From positions 102,581,338-102,645,337 of the forward strand of contig CM056744.1 of NCBI GenBank assembly GCA_029851415.1: a stretch of 64,000 nucleotides of DNA, in the 5' to 3' direction. Source of the DNA: Eretmocerus hayati (taxonomy: Eukaryota > Arthropoda > Insecta > Hymenoptera > Aphelinidae). Positions 10,989 through 22,991 of this stretch are shown piece after piece; within the stretch, counting starts at the first letter, position 1, and the number at the start of each line of letters is the position of its first letter. The position numbers and the translations under genes were made by a program. A model generated the notes under the pieces. That model did not search any database, was not told where the DNA came from, and saw nothing but the letters and a program-made list of their open reading frames with translations.

Positions 10989-13900
10989 CCACAATTTGTA
11001 GGCATCGATACCTCAAAGAGATATTATCTTATCTAAAAGCCAATCAAGATAACGCACGTGACTTTATGTACACCAATATGATGAAGCGATGCCGCGTCCA
11101 TTCACGAGGCGGACGACGATTCTCTTCATTCATGGCGACTATTTACGACTGCACGGGGCGGGCATGCAGCAGAGTATCAGAGGGTTCTCAAAGCAGTAGA
11201 AGCAGAGCATAGCATCAGGAGGCCAGACTGCATGCCGCTCAGAAGTAATTCGCGGCTAATCTGATCCAATAATATAGCTTTGAGCTCAGTCTGCTTGCTT
11301 GGCGCGTGGAGGCGGCAAAGATAGCGTAGGGTGAGTGGGAGAGCTAATTCGGGATAGGTGGAATAATTTGCCCTGGCTATAAATTAACGGTCTGCTGCTG
11401 CAGCGAAACTCTCTCTCTCTCTAATGTCTAGAATATCGCGTGAAACTGCTGCCCCCCGCAACTGCGCTGCGTCAAGTGCATTTAATACTTGTGCCATGGT
11501 GGAATGGAGAGTCGCATGCTGAGGACGTCGACACGCCCTCTATATAGTCTTGCACTCGACCAACGATTACGATTTGTATCTTTGAGGCACGTGATATGCT
11601 GCACTCTCACGTGAGAGTCCGAGTTTTGATATTTTGGTCTAGTGTATTAGAATGAGCTTTGGGGAAACGTTCATCAGTGGGTTCAAAATATGAGAGGATT
11701 CCGTTAAAAATGAGGAAAGGTTTCACACAGCGGGTTGAAGATAGTTTTGAGCATAGAGATATAGTTTTGAGTCGTATAACAAGCTATTTTGAACTATTAG
11801 AATTTTGGAATATTTTCAAGTATCCTGAGAAAAATTCTACAATTCCAAATGAGTCAGAAAATTAGACATTATTGAATTTTTCGTTATTTTGAGAATTCGG
11901 ACGAGTATCTAAACTTCGTCAATCCCAATAATTCTGAAAGATTGTGGGTTACTGGAAAACTCTCGCAATCATACGCATCCTTAAACATTACCCAAAAGGT
12001 TTGAAGGTTTTATTGTTGAACCACAATATTGGACATTTTCAAAGTTCACGAAGCTATTCAAGATCAGAGTAACATCAAATGTCGAGGTACGAAAACTTTA
12101 TCAACACTGTGGCGCACAAAGACAAGTTGGATTCCTGTGCATATGCTTTGAATGAGGGGCTTTACCGGTCAAAATTGAAATGAATAAACAAAGAGAAACT
12201 CGGACATTTTCTTCATTTCTTTTGTACCGGTAAAAGATTTTTGGCGCATCCCGGTTGAATTTTTTGTTCATCCTAAAATCATGGTAAATCAATTTGCTAT
12301 CAGATTGAGAGATATTAATTTTCAACCTGCCTAGAAACCTTGATTTCAGCATTCTACTACAACGGGATTGGGAGACAGAAATTTTAGATATTAAAATGGC
12401 CCTCGCATGATTCATGAAGATTCCCTTATACTCTTTTGAGTATGTTACGTGAATTATTCAAACAATTCTTCAAGTTTTCTGATACTCACGTACACATTTT
12501 GTGAGATTAGAGTACTCAGCTCTAATCATCTGGTTCTTACCTGAAACATAGAGAAAAAAATTTTGATTAGAAAACATTCGATTAAGAAAAAAAATCTGAT
12601 ACATGATCAGGTAGTAAATTCTATTATGCCGGATGCATGAGATGCCTGTACGGAAGCGCAAATTCTTGTTTGTCCATCACTCGAAACGTGTCGAGCGCGC
12701 AAACGAACGGTCTGTTTCATGCCAACTGTGCATATACTGCGAGTGACGTGTTATTCACCGCGTCGTCCAGAATGCATCACGTGAAAATTGATTGAATGGA
12801 CTACCTGCAGTAGATGACCCTTTGACTACATACGACTGGAAAATTGCATTCGATTCGAGTTTGCACTACCTATACCCCAAGCATTGAGCATCCCTCTGTA
12901 CGCTAAATATAACTACAGAATATTGAAGGGTTGTCCGGTTAGGGAAAATCTATGCTTTGCAAAAATTTGAAAAGCAAGATTTTTCAGAGATATGAAAATC
13001 CCTTCGGCATAGAACGATCTTCTCTCTCTCGTATAGTATACGTTATCGACGAAATGTCAAATACAGGAGTGCAGCTTTTATTACTCCGAGGCAAATCATT
13101 TTGGTATGTATTTGAGGTTATGGTATTTGCGACTATGCACGTAAATTTGTGGATACAGGTCGACGTGGGTAAAAATTCAGCGTGTCATTGCTGCTCGATA
13201 AACGCCTTTGAGATCGGAAGGTAGAGAGTGACACTCGAGTAGTATATGTAAAGGAGTATACGAGAATTGAGCAACCGATGAGAAAAGGGCCGTTAATCAT
13301 CGTGAGTATCTGAATATCAATCTCTTCTAGTATCTTGTAGTATCCGGCAATTTTTTTCTCCCGTCGATTCGCAAATGACATGAAATGTACTATAAGAGAG
13401 TTTTTCAAGCTCTTCATACATATGCAGAATTACTTCTTTATTGGTCTCTATTCCGGAAGTTATTTTGTCAAGGTAGGTCATTTATATGCCCCTAGTGACG
13501 TTCTATTACAATTTTGTAGAATCTTGTGATCATTTCTGTTAAATGAATTTGGGTAGTTTAATTTTTTTCTTGCGCCCAGCGATAGTTGAGAAGCAATGTA
13601 CTTTCGTATACAATGAGGGTCCATCTCGATCGGAAAAGAGTCTGAAATTGAAAAATCAAGAATCTCAGTCGGAAGTTTGAGTGACATCCGAGGTGACATC
13701 TCTCACTCGGATAAAATAGTGAGCCGCTCGAATCGAATTTTAGGTTATGTTTAGCCACTCGTTTGATACTGACGAATCAACACGTAGCGTTTTCACTTTA
13801 CGTTTGAGGATAAATTCCGTACATTCAGACCATTCACCCGTCCATGATCAGCTCACTACGCAATTGATGGGCACCCACTTATCCCATAAATTTTGAATGG

Positions 13901-16220
13901 TTCAATAAACCTTTATAAATAACTGACCGCGCGAACCTACGATTAAATCTCAACCTGAGATAATTCATCACAGAAGAAATCATCTGTAAGAATTGATGTT
14001 CATGGATCGGCTATTTTCCAATTGAAATCAATTAGTCCCATAGAACTTGGCATACGCACAATTAAATGAAAATGTGCAACGAGAAAACAATAACTCATTC
14101 CGGAAAACAATCATCATCAACACTCTTCTAAGCATGCACTTTTCGCATATAATATTTACATGATGGTATATAATTCACATCGATAAGGTCGAGGCGTCAT
14201 TTACGAGATCAGCATGCGAACCTTAATTGAATGCCACTTCCATTCAATTATATCCTTACTGAGCGCGCATCAGTCGTCAATTTGTGATGAGACGAAGACG
14301 ACGATTGCGATGTTGACGATAAGCGCGTGAACGCGTGCGTATTCGATTCCAAGTCGCTGGGTCATACGGGAAAAGTAAATTGCTTGCTCGTTAGATTGAT
14401 TAATGAGTCTTAATTACGAGTGATGTCGCGTCATTAATTCTGTCTACTCTGATGTGTTAATCGACGCCCAGTTTTATTCGTTTGAATTTTATACGGATTA
14501 TTTCCAATACCGAGCGCGAGCAGGTGTCAAAAATTAAGAAATAAATCGATAAATCAGCACGGATCGGGAATAAATTTATTCAGTATTCAAGTTCGGATAT
14601 TTTAAAATGCCCACGGCGCAGCGTCGAGCTAGTCAACAGAGAATGAAAAGAAAAAAAATGAAGTCTCATTAAAATACTATCTAGCTGTACGTTGTGCATT
14701 GGGTTAGACTCGCGTCTCTTCTTAGAAACTTATTCCTGATCATCGTTGAGAATGTGTTTGTATATCTCAGCAAATGGTCATAATAAATCGAGACGATCAA
14801 ATCGTAATAATGAGCAAAAATAACGATACGATTGCGCAACTCAACTCTGTAACGGATTCATTAACGACAAGGAGAACCTCGAAACTTCCTGTTCATTTCC
14901 ATCTCTCGCTCAATCCGGAGTACGATTTCCATAGCTTCAACTTTATATCCAATATATCGATCTATCTATACAGTATTGATCCACGTGTTGGCTTGAAATT
15001 CGTAAAATATCGATTGAACCAAAACTGCATTACAAAATCCATGATTATCAGCTAATTAGAAGTTGCACCGATAAATTATTATCACTAGGGCTAGCTGTCT
15101 GCGATTTCAGAGCATTCGAATCCATATAACACCTATACATATATACGATTCGAAGCATGCAAGCAAACGAATGAGCTAGAGAGGTTTGGATAGAAATTCT
15201 AATCAGCCGAGTGGAAGGTGAATGATGAATAGCTGCACTGAGCAGTGAACCAGAATAATGAGAGAAAATGAGCAGAGTATCAGAGAGAATTTTCATTTGC
15301 ATCTATATATGTAAATCGATTTTTAACCTGCAAATCGTTAGCCGATGTAAAATTTCAATAAATTGGATTGAAGGAAGTAGGATGAAACTGGCACAAATTT
15401 TTTACTTTTTCAACTCTTAGAGGTTATGATTGCACTTTTGAGTGTATGATCTGGAATATTATTTCGAGGTTTATTGTCACGATCAAAAGCGGCTATTGCC
15501 TGATGTATATATCATTTAGAAAGCTAGAAAATAAAACCCAAGACGTGAGTACGTGGTGCTATCACAAGTTACGAGCAGCCCATCTGCCCTATAGAGTCTT
15601 GAATAGCCTCTCGCGGGGAAAGCTTGTATTGCCTGTTATGTGACTGTAAATGCAACTGCAGAACTGCTACCGACGTTACAGATGGATGATTTTTACGGTG
15701 ACATCAGAAATTGGCGTCAGGCAGCTTACACCTTTGTGGCTTGTAAAAATTGTGAATTGACGTGGTCTATATGAGTGCGTCGTTTCCGAGGATACTCTGA
15801 AGTTTAGCGCTCAACGTCGTATTTCTTAAGCTTGGAATAGCTTCATCAAGTTGAACGATATGTTTCGTTTTCTTGACAGTTTTCAGTAATTCTTTAATAT
15901 GAGAATTTTTATTTGATACTGAATTGCTGGCGGTTGAATTGCTGTATATGGAAACCGAATTTATCCATGAAATTCCAAATGATCGAACTTGAGGCCATGG
16001 CGAACTCAGCCCTTACCGACGTCCCAAGAAAACGAAAAGAATGAATTTTGTCAAAAAAAAAGGAGGTATTTCATGAAAGTATCTCCAACATATTGGAGGT
16101 ACTTATTCGCACTACCGTTTGAAGGAAGTAATAAATGGATTGAGAAATTTCGCCAGAATCGTGAGGATGGCACAACACGTTAGGGCGATGAGGTCACCAT
16201 GCAAGCTGAAAATCATTCCC

Positions 16221-16345
16221 ATCTTCCTCCGGTTCACTTCCGATTTTGGGCTAAACGACGAGTGCACAAATATTCGTTATCATCTAACTTAGATTTGTCC
16301 GCTCTTCGTTAAGTCCAAATCGCAAGTGAACCGGAGAAAGATCTA
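16221..16345. repeat. Short inverted repeat, about 25-bp arms
   Basis: TCCTCCGGTTCACTTCCGAT near 16221-16245 faces its complement TCGCAAGTGAACCGGAGAAA near 16318-16342. A spacer of about 75 bp separates them, with two or three mismatches. It could be a small MITE or a hairpin; no target duplication is evident. Confidence 0.4.
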
Positions 16346-18120
16346 AAAAAAGATCGAGCTCCGACAGCAAAACAGAATTTGCTGTAAGGATCCTCGCTTA
16401 TCCAACAATATATCTGGTCTGGCTATTTCTGCTGCCAAATCAGGCACAGTTTGCCTCGATAAATCAGCAAACAGATTTAGCTAGAAGAGGTTCTGCAAAT
16501 CTAGAAACATTTTTGAGTTCAGCTAGCAAATTATTTTGCAAGAATAGCTACGCCATCTGCACTGCAAACAATTTTGGTGTCGCAACGACTCGAAATGGGT
16601 AAAACGGCACAAGTCACGTGCTGGGCGAGCTTCATGTTTAGTTGATGCGGCTAATTTGCAACCAAAATAAATATAACCTCTTGTCATTGTTTACACCCAA
16701 ATCACCCACCCTCCACAATTAATTGAGGATTTAGAAGGTGAGTTTACTCATTTTTTTCCAATGGTGGTACATCCTCATTGAAATACAGTTGCATGTGGTC
16801 ATTCATAAGGGATCCTTCACCTCGTGTTTTTCAGAGCAATTCAATAACAATGACATGTTTTGCTGGGTCCCAGTAGATTGAGATCTAGTTACGACACTAA
16901 TTATTTTGGCTGTCTGGAAACAGCAGCAGAAAATCGCTAGTTGAGCAGAAAAATTTGCTAGTTTAACCAAACGGTTTTTAGCGTGTGGGTATGAAAATGT
17001 GCTCATTTTATAGGTTAGGAGGTTCCCGCGATCAAGTTGTTCACATTCTTATACGTTTCTCTATTGCGATTTGGGTAGAACATCGAAATGTCAAATACGA
17101 ATTGGGCAATAACAATGATTCAACGACTCGTGTGGAACTCTAATTCATCGCAGTTTTCATCTGAGATGTGTTTTCAAGTTCCATGGTCGCGGTGCACGGT
17201 GACCGTATCGCTTTAATCGACATTTTTGCAGTTCCCACGAGACTAGAAAAAATAACTCATCTGGTTCACTCTTTTCTTCTTTTAAGAGGTAAATTTGATT
17301 ACAGACTACAACTCGTTACAGACACTTTTTTCCGCAAACGATCTGGAAAATTTTTTTAAATTACTTAAAGCATGAAATACGTGGTCGGCTCACCATCAAT
17401 TCACATGCAGATGCTCAGTGGGTAAAGAAGGATTTTCACAAATTCTCAAGACACTATCCCTTTCCAAATTGAACCACGAGAATGGATCGAAAGAGGGATC
17501 AGGAAAATTTCTATTAATTCAAAAGCATCGAGAGTATTAATAATTATTTCTTAACGAGTGCAGAGGCGTATAAAACGGTTGATATTAAAAGTCTATGACA
17601 CAGTGATTTAGAATAAAATATAACAAATTGGTCTTGTTACGATTGCGACAGGTGTCGATTTAAAATTCGTTCATCCCCACGAGCTACTACTTCATTTAAT
17701 AATAATTCTCACAACCTACGACTCTGTCGAGATACAGTAAGAGAGACTATTAATGCAACGGATATATATAAATATATCGATTACAAATCGAAAGTTGTTC
17801 AAGCACTCGATAATAAAAAGAGCCACGCGTGAAAAGTACATGATATCGAGATATTTGTACGGATAAGCTTAAGATTGCGCGCTCTATTAGCTGAGAGAAA
17901 GAGAGAGAGAGGGGGGAGAGGAAATGATGCTGGCGTAAGCAATCTCTCGCTTGAGAGAGTCTCAAAAAGAAGGCAATTTACTCAAGTAGTACGCCCTCAT
18001 AATAGAGAGTGAGAGACTTATCTTTTTTGTACAAACCAATATCGCCACCGACATCTCGATCAAGCCAATATCTCGATATATATCCAAAAGTTCAATAGAG
18101 CGGAAGCTATCTAATGCAAC

Positions 18121-18147
<27 letters not shown>
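18121..18147. repeat. (TA)n microsatellite
   Basis: Uninterrupted TA dinucleotides over 27 bases. Confidence 0.9.
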
Positions 18148-18151
<4 letters not shown>

Positions 18152-19049
18152 TGATGAAAAGTGGCTATCGGATACGCGAAAACACTAAACATCTTCAATG
18201 TCGATTATACGCGCCAATCGACTATCCAATGCTCTGTTATCTCTCTGTTTATCCTTTCCCTATAGCTTGGTCTCACTTTCCGCTAACTCTAGTATACTCA
18301 GTTGTAAGCTCGTACCTTCTTATCGACACAATCGTTCCTTCCTACTTGCTGAAAACTTTAAGCTCTCGCGATCGATGGCACAAATTCCGTCGATTTACAG
18401 TGTAAACACGAAGAGGAAGTAGTATCCCAAACTTATTGAATGAAAGGAGGAAACTTTGAGTTTAGTAGACAAAATTATTTTTGGGTGATATGTCGGATTA
18501 TAATTTATATTACGATAAGCAAGTAGACCATCTGAAATTGTATAGATCGAGTTCATAGACAATCGTGCAGTTTTTTTTGTTTCAATAGTTATACAATAAA
18601 ATCGGATCCAAATTCTGTGATATGCGGGTGTTCAAGATCGTGAAATGCTTCATCTGGTAACATCCCTGGAATGAGTAGAATCTCATCTAAATTAACGATC
18701 ATAAATCGATGTTTCTTAATTCGTTGTTAATAGAACTTTAAATGAATAAATTGTAAATTTTCAGTATTTACATCTCTCTTGAGTTCTGATACTTTTATTC
18801 CAAGACTGAATCATGATGTGGTCGTGGTGGCGCTCGATACACATCCAGTTTTTACAAGTGCACTTGTCTGATAAATTTGCAAAATACCTACTGAAAGATA
18901 TTTAACTGGTCTGAACACAGGTGTAGCTCTTTTAGCTGTTCATAAATTGAACTATAAATTACTTGTGTTATTCTAACAGTTGTGCCAATATTTATCACAG
19001 TTGCTTTCTAACCTATAAAAACCACGTGTTTGCGTTTCACCTGGCAAAC

Positions 19050-19940
19050 ATGTCCTTGTGTAATACCTGTGGAAAAGGCTTTGACAACTGCTTGATTGTA
19101 AACTGTATTTATTGCCGCAAGTTCTTTCATGCTACTGAAAAATGTGCAGATTTGACAGCATCGGAAATAAAAGTTGTAGCCTTGAAGACCAAAGTTTCCA
19201 TGGTTTACAAATGTATGGAGTGTAAAGACAATGGACCTGCATGCTGCTCTGAAACTATTGGAGTAATAAAGAGTGATCTTGATATAATTAAAGAATCTGT
19301 TGCCAAAATTGATACTTTAACAGTTAATCTGGATTCAACTAGAAGGGAAGTCAGTGAATTAAAAAAATCTATTGATGATCAAATCCCTAGTATTCAAGGT
19401 GATATTGTACAATTGAAGAATGATATGGTGGCTGTTCAGAATCAAATGAAATCAGATAACGCCAGTGTTAGTGAGACCATCTATCATGAAGTTCAAGAAA
19501 GAATTACCAAATCTAAAAATATTATACTGTTTAAAGTACCCGAGGTGCCAAATATTTTACAAGAAATACAACAAGTACAAGAGATCCTCAAAGACACACC
19601 AGTTAATACCTCTAATATTCAGGCCCATCGTATAGGTGCACCTGCAGCTAACACTACTAGGCCAATAATTGTTACTCTCAACTCTCCACAAGATGCACAT
19701 CTGATTCTTAAAAACAAGAAGCGGATTGATCAGAGATACATTGTTGCTCTGGACAAAACTAAGATGCAACAAGCTCAATATAAACAAGCCAAATCTGAAC
19801 TAGTTCAAAGGATGAGTGATGGTGAGGAGGACTTGATGATAAGATTTGTGAACAATATTCCTACGGTTGTGAAAAAACCAACAAATTCTAGTGTGCAGCA
19901 TAATGATATGCCTGGTCAATTCAGTCAAGCAAAAAAGTGA
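19050..19940 (+). CDS. Retrotransposon ORF1 protein, PHD-like finger plus coiled coil
   Basis: This 296-residue protein is the RNA-binding partner of ORF2 in a non-LTR retrotransposon; it probably packages element RNA. I start it at the ATG at 19050, because the open frame further upstream has no ATG and the zinc finger begins right after this one. Residues 4-58 hold a C4HC3 pattern (C4, C7, C19, C22, H27, C32, C55, C58), which reads as a PHD-type finger as in CR1-lineage ORF1 proteins. Residues of about 70-150 are a heptad-like, charged coiled-coil stretch. The C-terminal half has an RRM-like look (KNIILFKVPEV, AHRIGAP, RPIIVTLNSPQDA) resembling ORF1 proteins of L1/CR1 elements. The last codons run A-K-K-stop over the heptamer A AAA AAG, where the ORF2 frame begins. 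Confidence 0.8.
   Translation: MSLCNTCGKGFDNCLIVNCIYCRKFFHATEKCADLTASEIKVVALKTKVSMVYKCMECKDNGPACCSETIGVIKSDLDIIKESVAKIDTLTVNLDSTRREVSELKKSIDDQIPSIQGDIVQLKNDMVAVQNQMKSDNASVSETIYHEVQERITKSKNIILFKVPEVPNILQEIQQVQEILKDTPVNTSNIQAHRIGAPAANTTRPIIVTLNSPQDAHLILKNKKRIDQRYIVALDKTKMQQAQYKQAKSELVQRMSDGEEDLMIRFVNNIPTVVKKPTNSSVQHNDMPGQFSQAKK
19931..19937 (+). other. Candidate -1 ribosomal frameshift heptamer
   Basis: In the ORF1 frame the sequence reads GCA AAA AAG TGA, so A AAA AAG fits the X XXY YYZ slippery pattern directly before the stop. A one-base backward slip continues AAA AAA GTG ACA into ORF2 without a gap. I could not identify a convincing downstream pseudoknot or stem by eye. Confidence 0.5.
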
Positions 19941-22819
19941 CAAGTTTTCTAAATGTCTACTATCAGAATGTTGGGGGAATCCGGACCAAGTTAGACTTGC
20001 TTCGCAGTAACATCCATCAATTGTCAGTCATACCAGAAGTTATCATCTTTGTGGAATCATGGCTTCATCCTAGTATCTCAGATAGTGAACTTGGCCTGGA
20101 TCAGTACAATATTTTCAGAAGAGATAGATATAGCAGTTTATCTGACACAAGATTTGGAGGTGGGATAGTCGTCGCAGTAAAAAAGTCAATAAGATCTCAT
20201 GTCATCCATATTGATTCATCTACAGTTGAGCAACTATATATACGGATCTTGATTGGCAGTGTTAAACTCATCATTGGAGGTGTTTATATTCCACCAAGTT
20301 CTTCATCCAATTACTATGAATGTTTTTCTTCATCAGTTATTAAACTATTGAATGATTATGAGGACTGTAAGTTTTGCATTTTTGGTGACTTCAACATTCC
20401 CAAATTGAAGTGGGTAAATACTCCCAGTTTAGATTATATCAGTGACACTAATTGTGATAGCAAATTGATTTACAATGCTAGCATTATACTAGATGCTTTT
20501 TCCTCACTAAATTGTAAGCAATTTTTTCCTTCACATAAATCAAAAGACTATACCCTTGATCTGTTATTCTCCAATATAGAAGATATTGTATGCCTTGATA
20601 TAGATGAACCTATTTTACCCCTTGATTTACACCATGACAGTAGGTATTTTCATCTTGAAATTGAATCATCAGTTAAAAGCTATGCTAACTCTCTACCAAG
20701 TGGTCCTTGTTTTCATGAATTAAATTTTGAAATAGCAAACTTCGATGAGATTTCTGATAAAATCAATGCCATTGATTGGGCAAATGTACTTAATTCAACG
20801 AGTCTAGATATTAACTTGGAAATGTTCTACAATCATATCAATAATATAATAATGACCTGTACTCCAAAGTTTAGGTACCGTAATTTAAATGATTCTTTCC
20901 CTACATGGTATACATCTCAACTCAAGCACTTGATCATTGAAAAGAAAATCATGGACGCTAAATCAAAATCGACTCAGTTACTATCTGATAGAATTAAATT
21001 CAAAGAATTAAGAGCAAAATGTATTAGACTTTCGAGAAAACTTTATAAAGAACACTTATTGAATACTGAAGATAGAATCAAATCTAGTCCAAAAGCCTTC
21101 TGGTCCTATGTAAACAAGCTGAGAAAATCAAATGACATTCCTAATCACTTATATTGGAACACTAGACAAGCAAACGATGGCAATGATATCGCCAATTTGT
21201 TTGCTGAATATTTCAAGTCCACGTACTCCGATGAATATCATGATCCAAAATTTTTAGAATCAGATCCATTGCAAATTGATACAGAAATTTCTGAAAATGA
21301 AATCCTTACAGCCCTAAGGAATCTCCCTAATAAAAGTTCAGCTGGTCCTGATGGAATCCCTCCGCTTCTGCTCAAGCGCTGCTGTCGGGCTTTCACCTAC
21401 CCTCTTTTTTTGTTATTCAAACAGTCTATTGACGAATCGTACTTCCCATTAAAGTGGAAAATTTCAAATGTTACTCCAGTATTTAAGAATGGTGATCATA
21501 ATTCCATTCCCAATCATAGACCTATTTCTATTCCCAGCTCGATTGCTAAAATCTTCGATCAATTGATGGCTGTGAAGTTGTCGGATGCAGTCACATGTAA
21601 AATTATCTCACAGCAACATGGCTTTATCAAGGGCAGAAGTACAATGACCAATCTATTGAACTTCAATAATTTCATCCATAATAGTTTTGAACAATCGACT
21701 CAGTGTGATGTAATATTTCTTGATTTTTCTAAAGCATTTGATCAGGTAAATCATAACATACTCATAGAAAAACTTTTTAAAATTGGTATACAAGGGAAAT
21801 TTCTTGAGTGGATAAAATCTTATTTGAAAGACAGATTTCAACAGGTTAAGGTAAAGGGATATTTGTCACGTCCTTTTAAGGTTCCCTCAGGTGTACCTCA
21901 AGGTTCACATTTGGGTCCTATATTATTTGCAATATTTATTAATGATCTATCAGAAGTTATAAGATACTCTAACTTTTTATTCTATGCTGATGACGTAAAG
22001 ATTTTCTCAAAAATCGATAGCTATATTGATTATACAAGACTTCAACTTGATCTAGACTCTATATTTGCCTGGGCTGTAAACAATGGCTTACAGTTAAACA
22101 TTGAAAAGTGTAAAAGTATGACTTTCACTAGAAACAAATATCATTTCAGCTATAATTACTCAATAAATGGGAGTCTGATAGAAAAGATCGATTTAGTGAA
22201 AGACTTGGGTGTCATTATGGACCCCAAGCTCCAATTTACTGAGCATATTGATCATGTAACCTCTAAAGGTTCTAAACTACTAGGCTTCCTGTACAGAAAT
22301 ACGAAAAATTTCAGAAATCCCGATACCCTACTCACTCTGTTCAGAAGTATACTTACACCTGTTTTGACTTATGGATCAATTATATGGTCCCCGTATACAA
22401 GATCTCACATAAATAGAATTGAATCTGTTCAAAAGCGTTTCTTGAGATTATTATCTTACAAAACTAATTTCAGAATGAATTATCAAGATCATGACTTTGA
22501 ACAGATTTCAAAAGTTTTCAATGTTCCTACTATAAAGTCTGTGCATGATGTGAATGATGTCAACTTCATTCATTCCTTATTGTCAGGAAAGATTAAATGT
22601 GACTCCCTCAGAAACTTACTCTACGATCGAACGAATGTATACAATACTAGGAATTTCAGACCTTTTGTAGAAAATGTTTACCAGACAAACTATTCCTTTA
22701 ATTCTCCTATAGCGAGACTGATAAGATCTTGGAACAAGTTAACAGTAGAGGTTAGAAACTCACTGAACTATGAAGAATTCAAAGCAAAGAATAGAATAGA
22801 GTTATACCAGTACTATTGA
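19937..22819 (+). CDS. Retrotransposon ORF2, APE endonuclease and reverse transcriptase
   Basis: This open frame of 960 codons encodes the enzyme that nicks the target and reverse transcribes element RNA there. Residues 1 to about 230 form an APE-type endonuclease: N in YYQNVGGIRTK, catalytic E40 in ESWL, GDFN at 153-156, and LDLHHDSRYF in place of the usual SDH box, with the histidine retained as in other CR1-like elements. The reverse transcriptase spans about residues 450-740, with FLDFSKAFDQVNH, SGVPQGSHLGP and the catalytic YADD at 683-686. The C-terminal region has the conserved SIIWSPYTRSHINRIESVQ block. The frame overlaps the ORF1 stop by three bases and has no ATG until 20822 (residue 296), after the endonuclease. 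The first codon shown is GTG, so translation probably depends on frameshifting from ORF1 or on a non-AUG start. No inactivating change is visible. Confidence 0.9.
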   Translation: MTSFLNVYYQNVGGIRTKLDLLRSNIHQLSVIPEVIIFVESWLHPSISDSELGLDQYNIFRRDRYSSLSDTRFGGGIVVAVKKSIRSHVIHIDSSTVEQLYIRILIGSVKLIIGGVYIPPSSSSNYYECFSSSVIKLLNDYEDCKFCIFGDFNIPKLKWVNTPSLDYISDTNCDSKLIYNASIILDAFSSLNCKQFFPSHKSKDYTLDLLFSNIEDIVCLDIDEPILPLDLHHDSRYFHLEIESSVKSYANSLPSGPCFHELNFEIANFDEISDKINAIDWANVLNSTSLDINLEMFYNHINNIIMTCTPKFRYRNLNDSFPTWYTSQLKHLIIEKKIMDAKSKSTQLLSDRIKFKELRAKCIRLSRKLYKEHLLNTEDRIKSSPKAFWSYVNKLRKSNDIPNHLYWNTRQANDGNDIANLFAEYFKSTYSDEYHDPKFLESDPLQIDTEISENEILTALRNLPNKSSAGPDGIPPLLLKRCCRAFTYPLFLLFKQSIDESYFPLKWKISNVTPVFKNGDHNSIPNHRPISIPSSIAKIFDQLMAVKLSDAVTCKIISQQHGFIKGRSTMTNLLNFNNFIHNSFEQSTQCDVIFLDFSKAFDQVNHNILIEKLFKIGIQGKFLEWIKSYLKDRFQQVKVKGYLSRPFKVPSGVPQGSHLGPILFAIFINDLSEVIRYSNFLFYADDVKIFSKIDSYIDYTRLQLDLDSIFAWAVNNGLQLNIEKCKSMTFTRNKYHFSYNYSINGSLIEKIDLVKDLGVIMDPKLQFTEHIDHVTSKGSKLLGFLYRNTKNFRNPDTLLTLFRSILTPVLTYGSIIWSPYTRSHINRIESVQKRFLRLLSYKTNFRMNYQDHDFEQISKVFNVPTIKSVHDVNDVNFIHSLLSGKIKCDSLRNLLYDRTNVYNTRNFRPFVENVYQTNYSFNSPIARLIRSWNKLTVEVRNSLNYEEFKAKNRIELYQYY

Positions 22820-22933
22820 AGCAAAAATAAAAATCTATTATTTTTATAATTTTTTTCCTTAATATTAAATTGTATATCTTGATGTTATGTATTGAGATAA
22901 CACCACTATATTTTTATGTTATTTGTTGTAAAG

Positions 22934-22985
22934 GGCTAATTAGCCCGTATATTGTTTTTGAAAATAAAAATGAAAATAAAATAAG
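22934..22985 (+). other. 3' stem and A-rich tail of the retrotransposon
   Basis: GGGCTAATTAGCCC forms a perfect 5-bp stem with a four-base centre and is followed by the A-rich tail. Related non-LTR reverse transcriptases recognise such 3' structures on their template RNA; that role is inferred here. Confidence 0.5.
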
Positions 22986-22991
22986 ACTGGT

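Larger units (their letters stand above)
10989..18904. other. Anonymous non-coding DNA with simple repeats
   Basis: I see no recognisable gene. Open frames stay under 95 codons. There is a (CT)7 run at 11409-11422, a GA-rich tract around 17893-17920, a (TA)n run at 18121-18147 and one short inverted repeat at 16221-16345. Undetected host exons remain possible. Confidence 0.45.
18911..22985 (+). mobile_element. Apparently intact CR1/Jockey-type non-LTR retrotransposon
   Basis: The element is about 4.1 kb and holds two long overlapping frames: ORF1 (nucleic-acid-binding protein) and ORF2 (endonuclease plus reverse transcriptase). A 3' UTR follows, with the stem GGGCTAATTAGCCC at 22934-22947 and an A-rich tail of AAAATAAAA/AAAATGAAAATAAA. 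The hexamer ACTGGT lies just before 18911 and again just after the tail at 22986; I take it as a candidate target-site duplication, though six bases could match by chance. The 5' UTR would be about 140 bp, short but possible for an element with an internal promoter. No stop or frameshift breaks either ORF, so this is a young copy and may be mobile. Confidence 0.85.

Noticed and set aside
16366..16985. Recurring GCTAG/TTTGCTG words as a transposon
   Set aside because: The words recur but I could not align ends or find terminal repeats.
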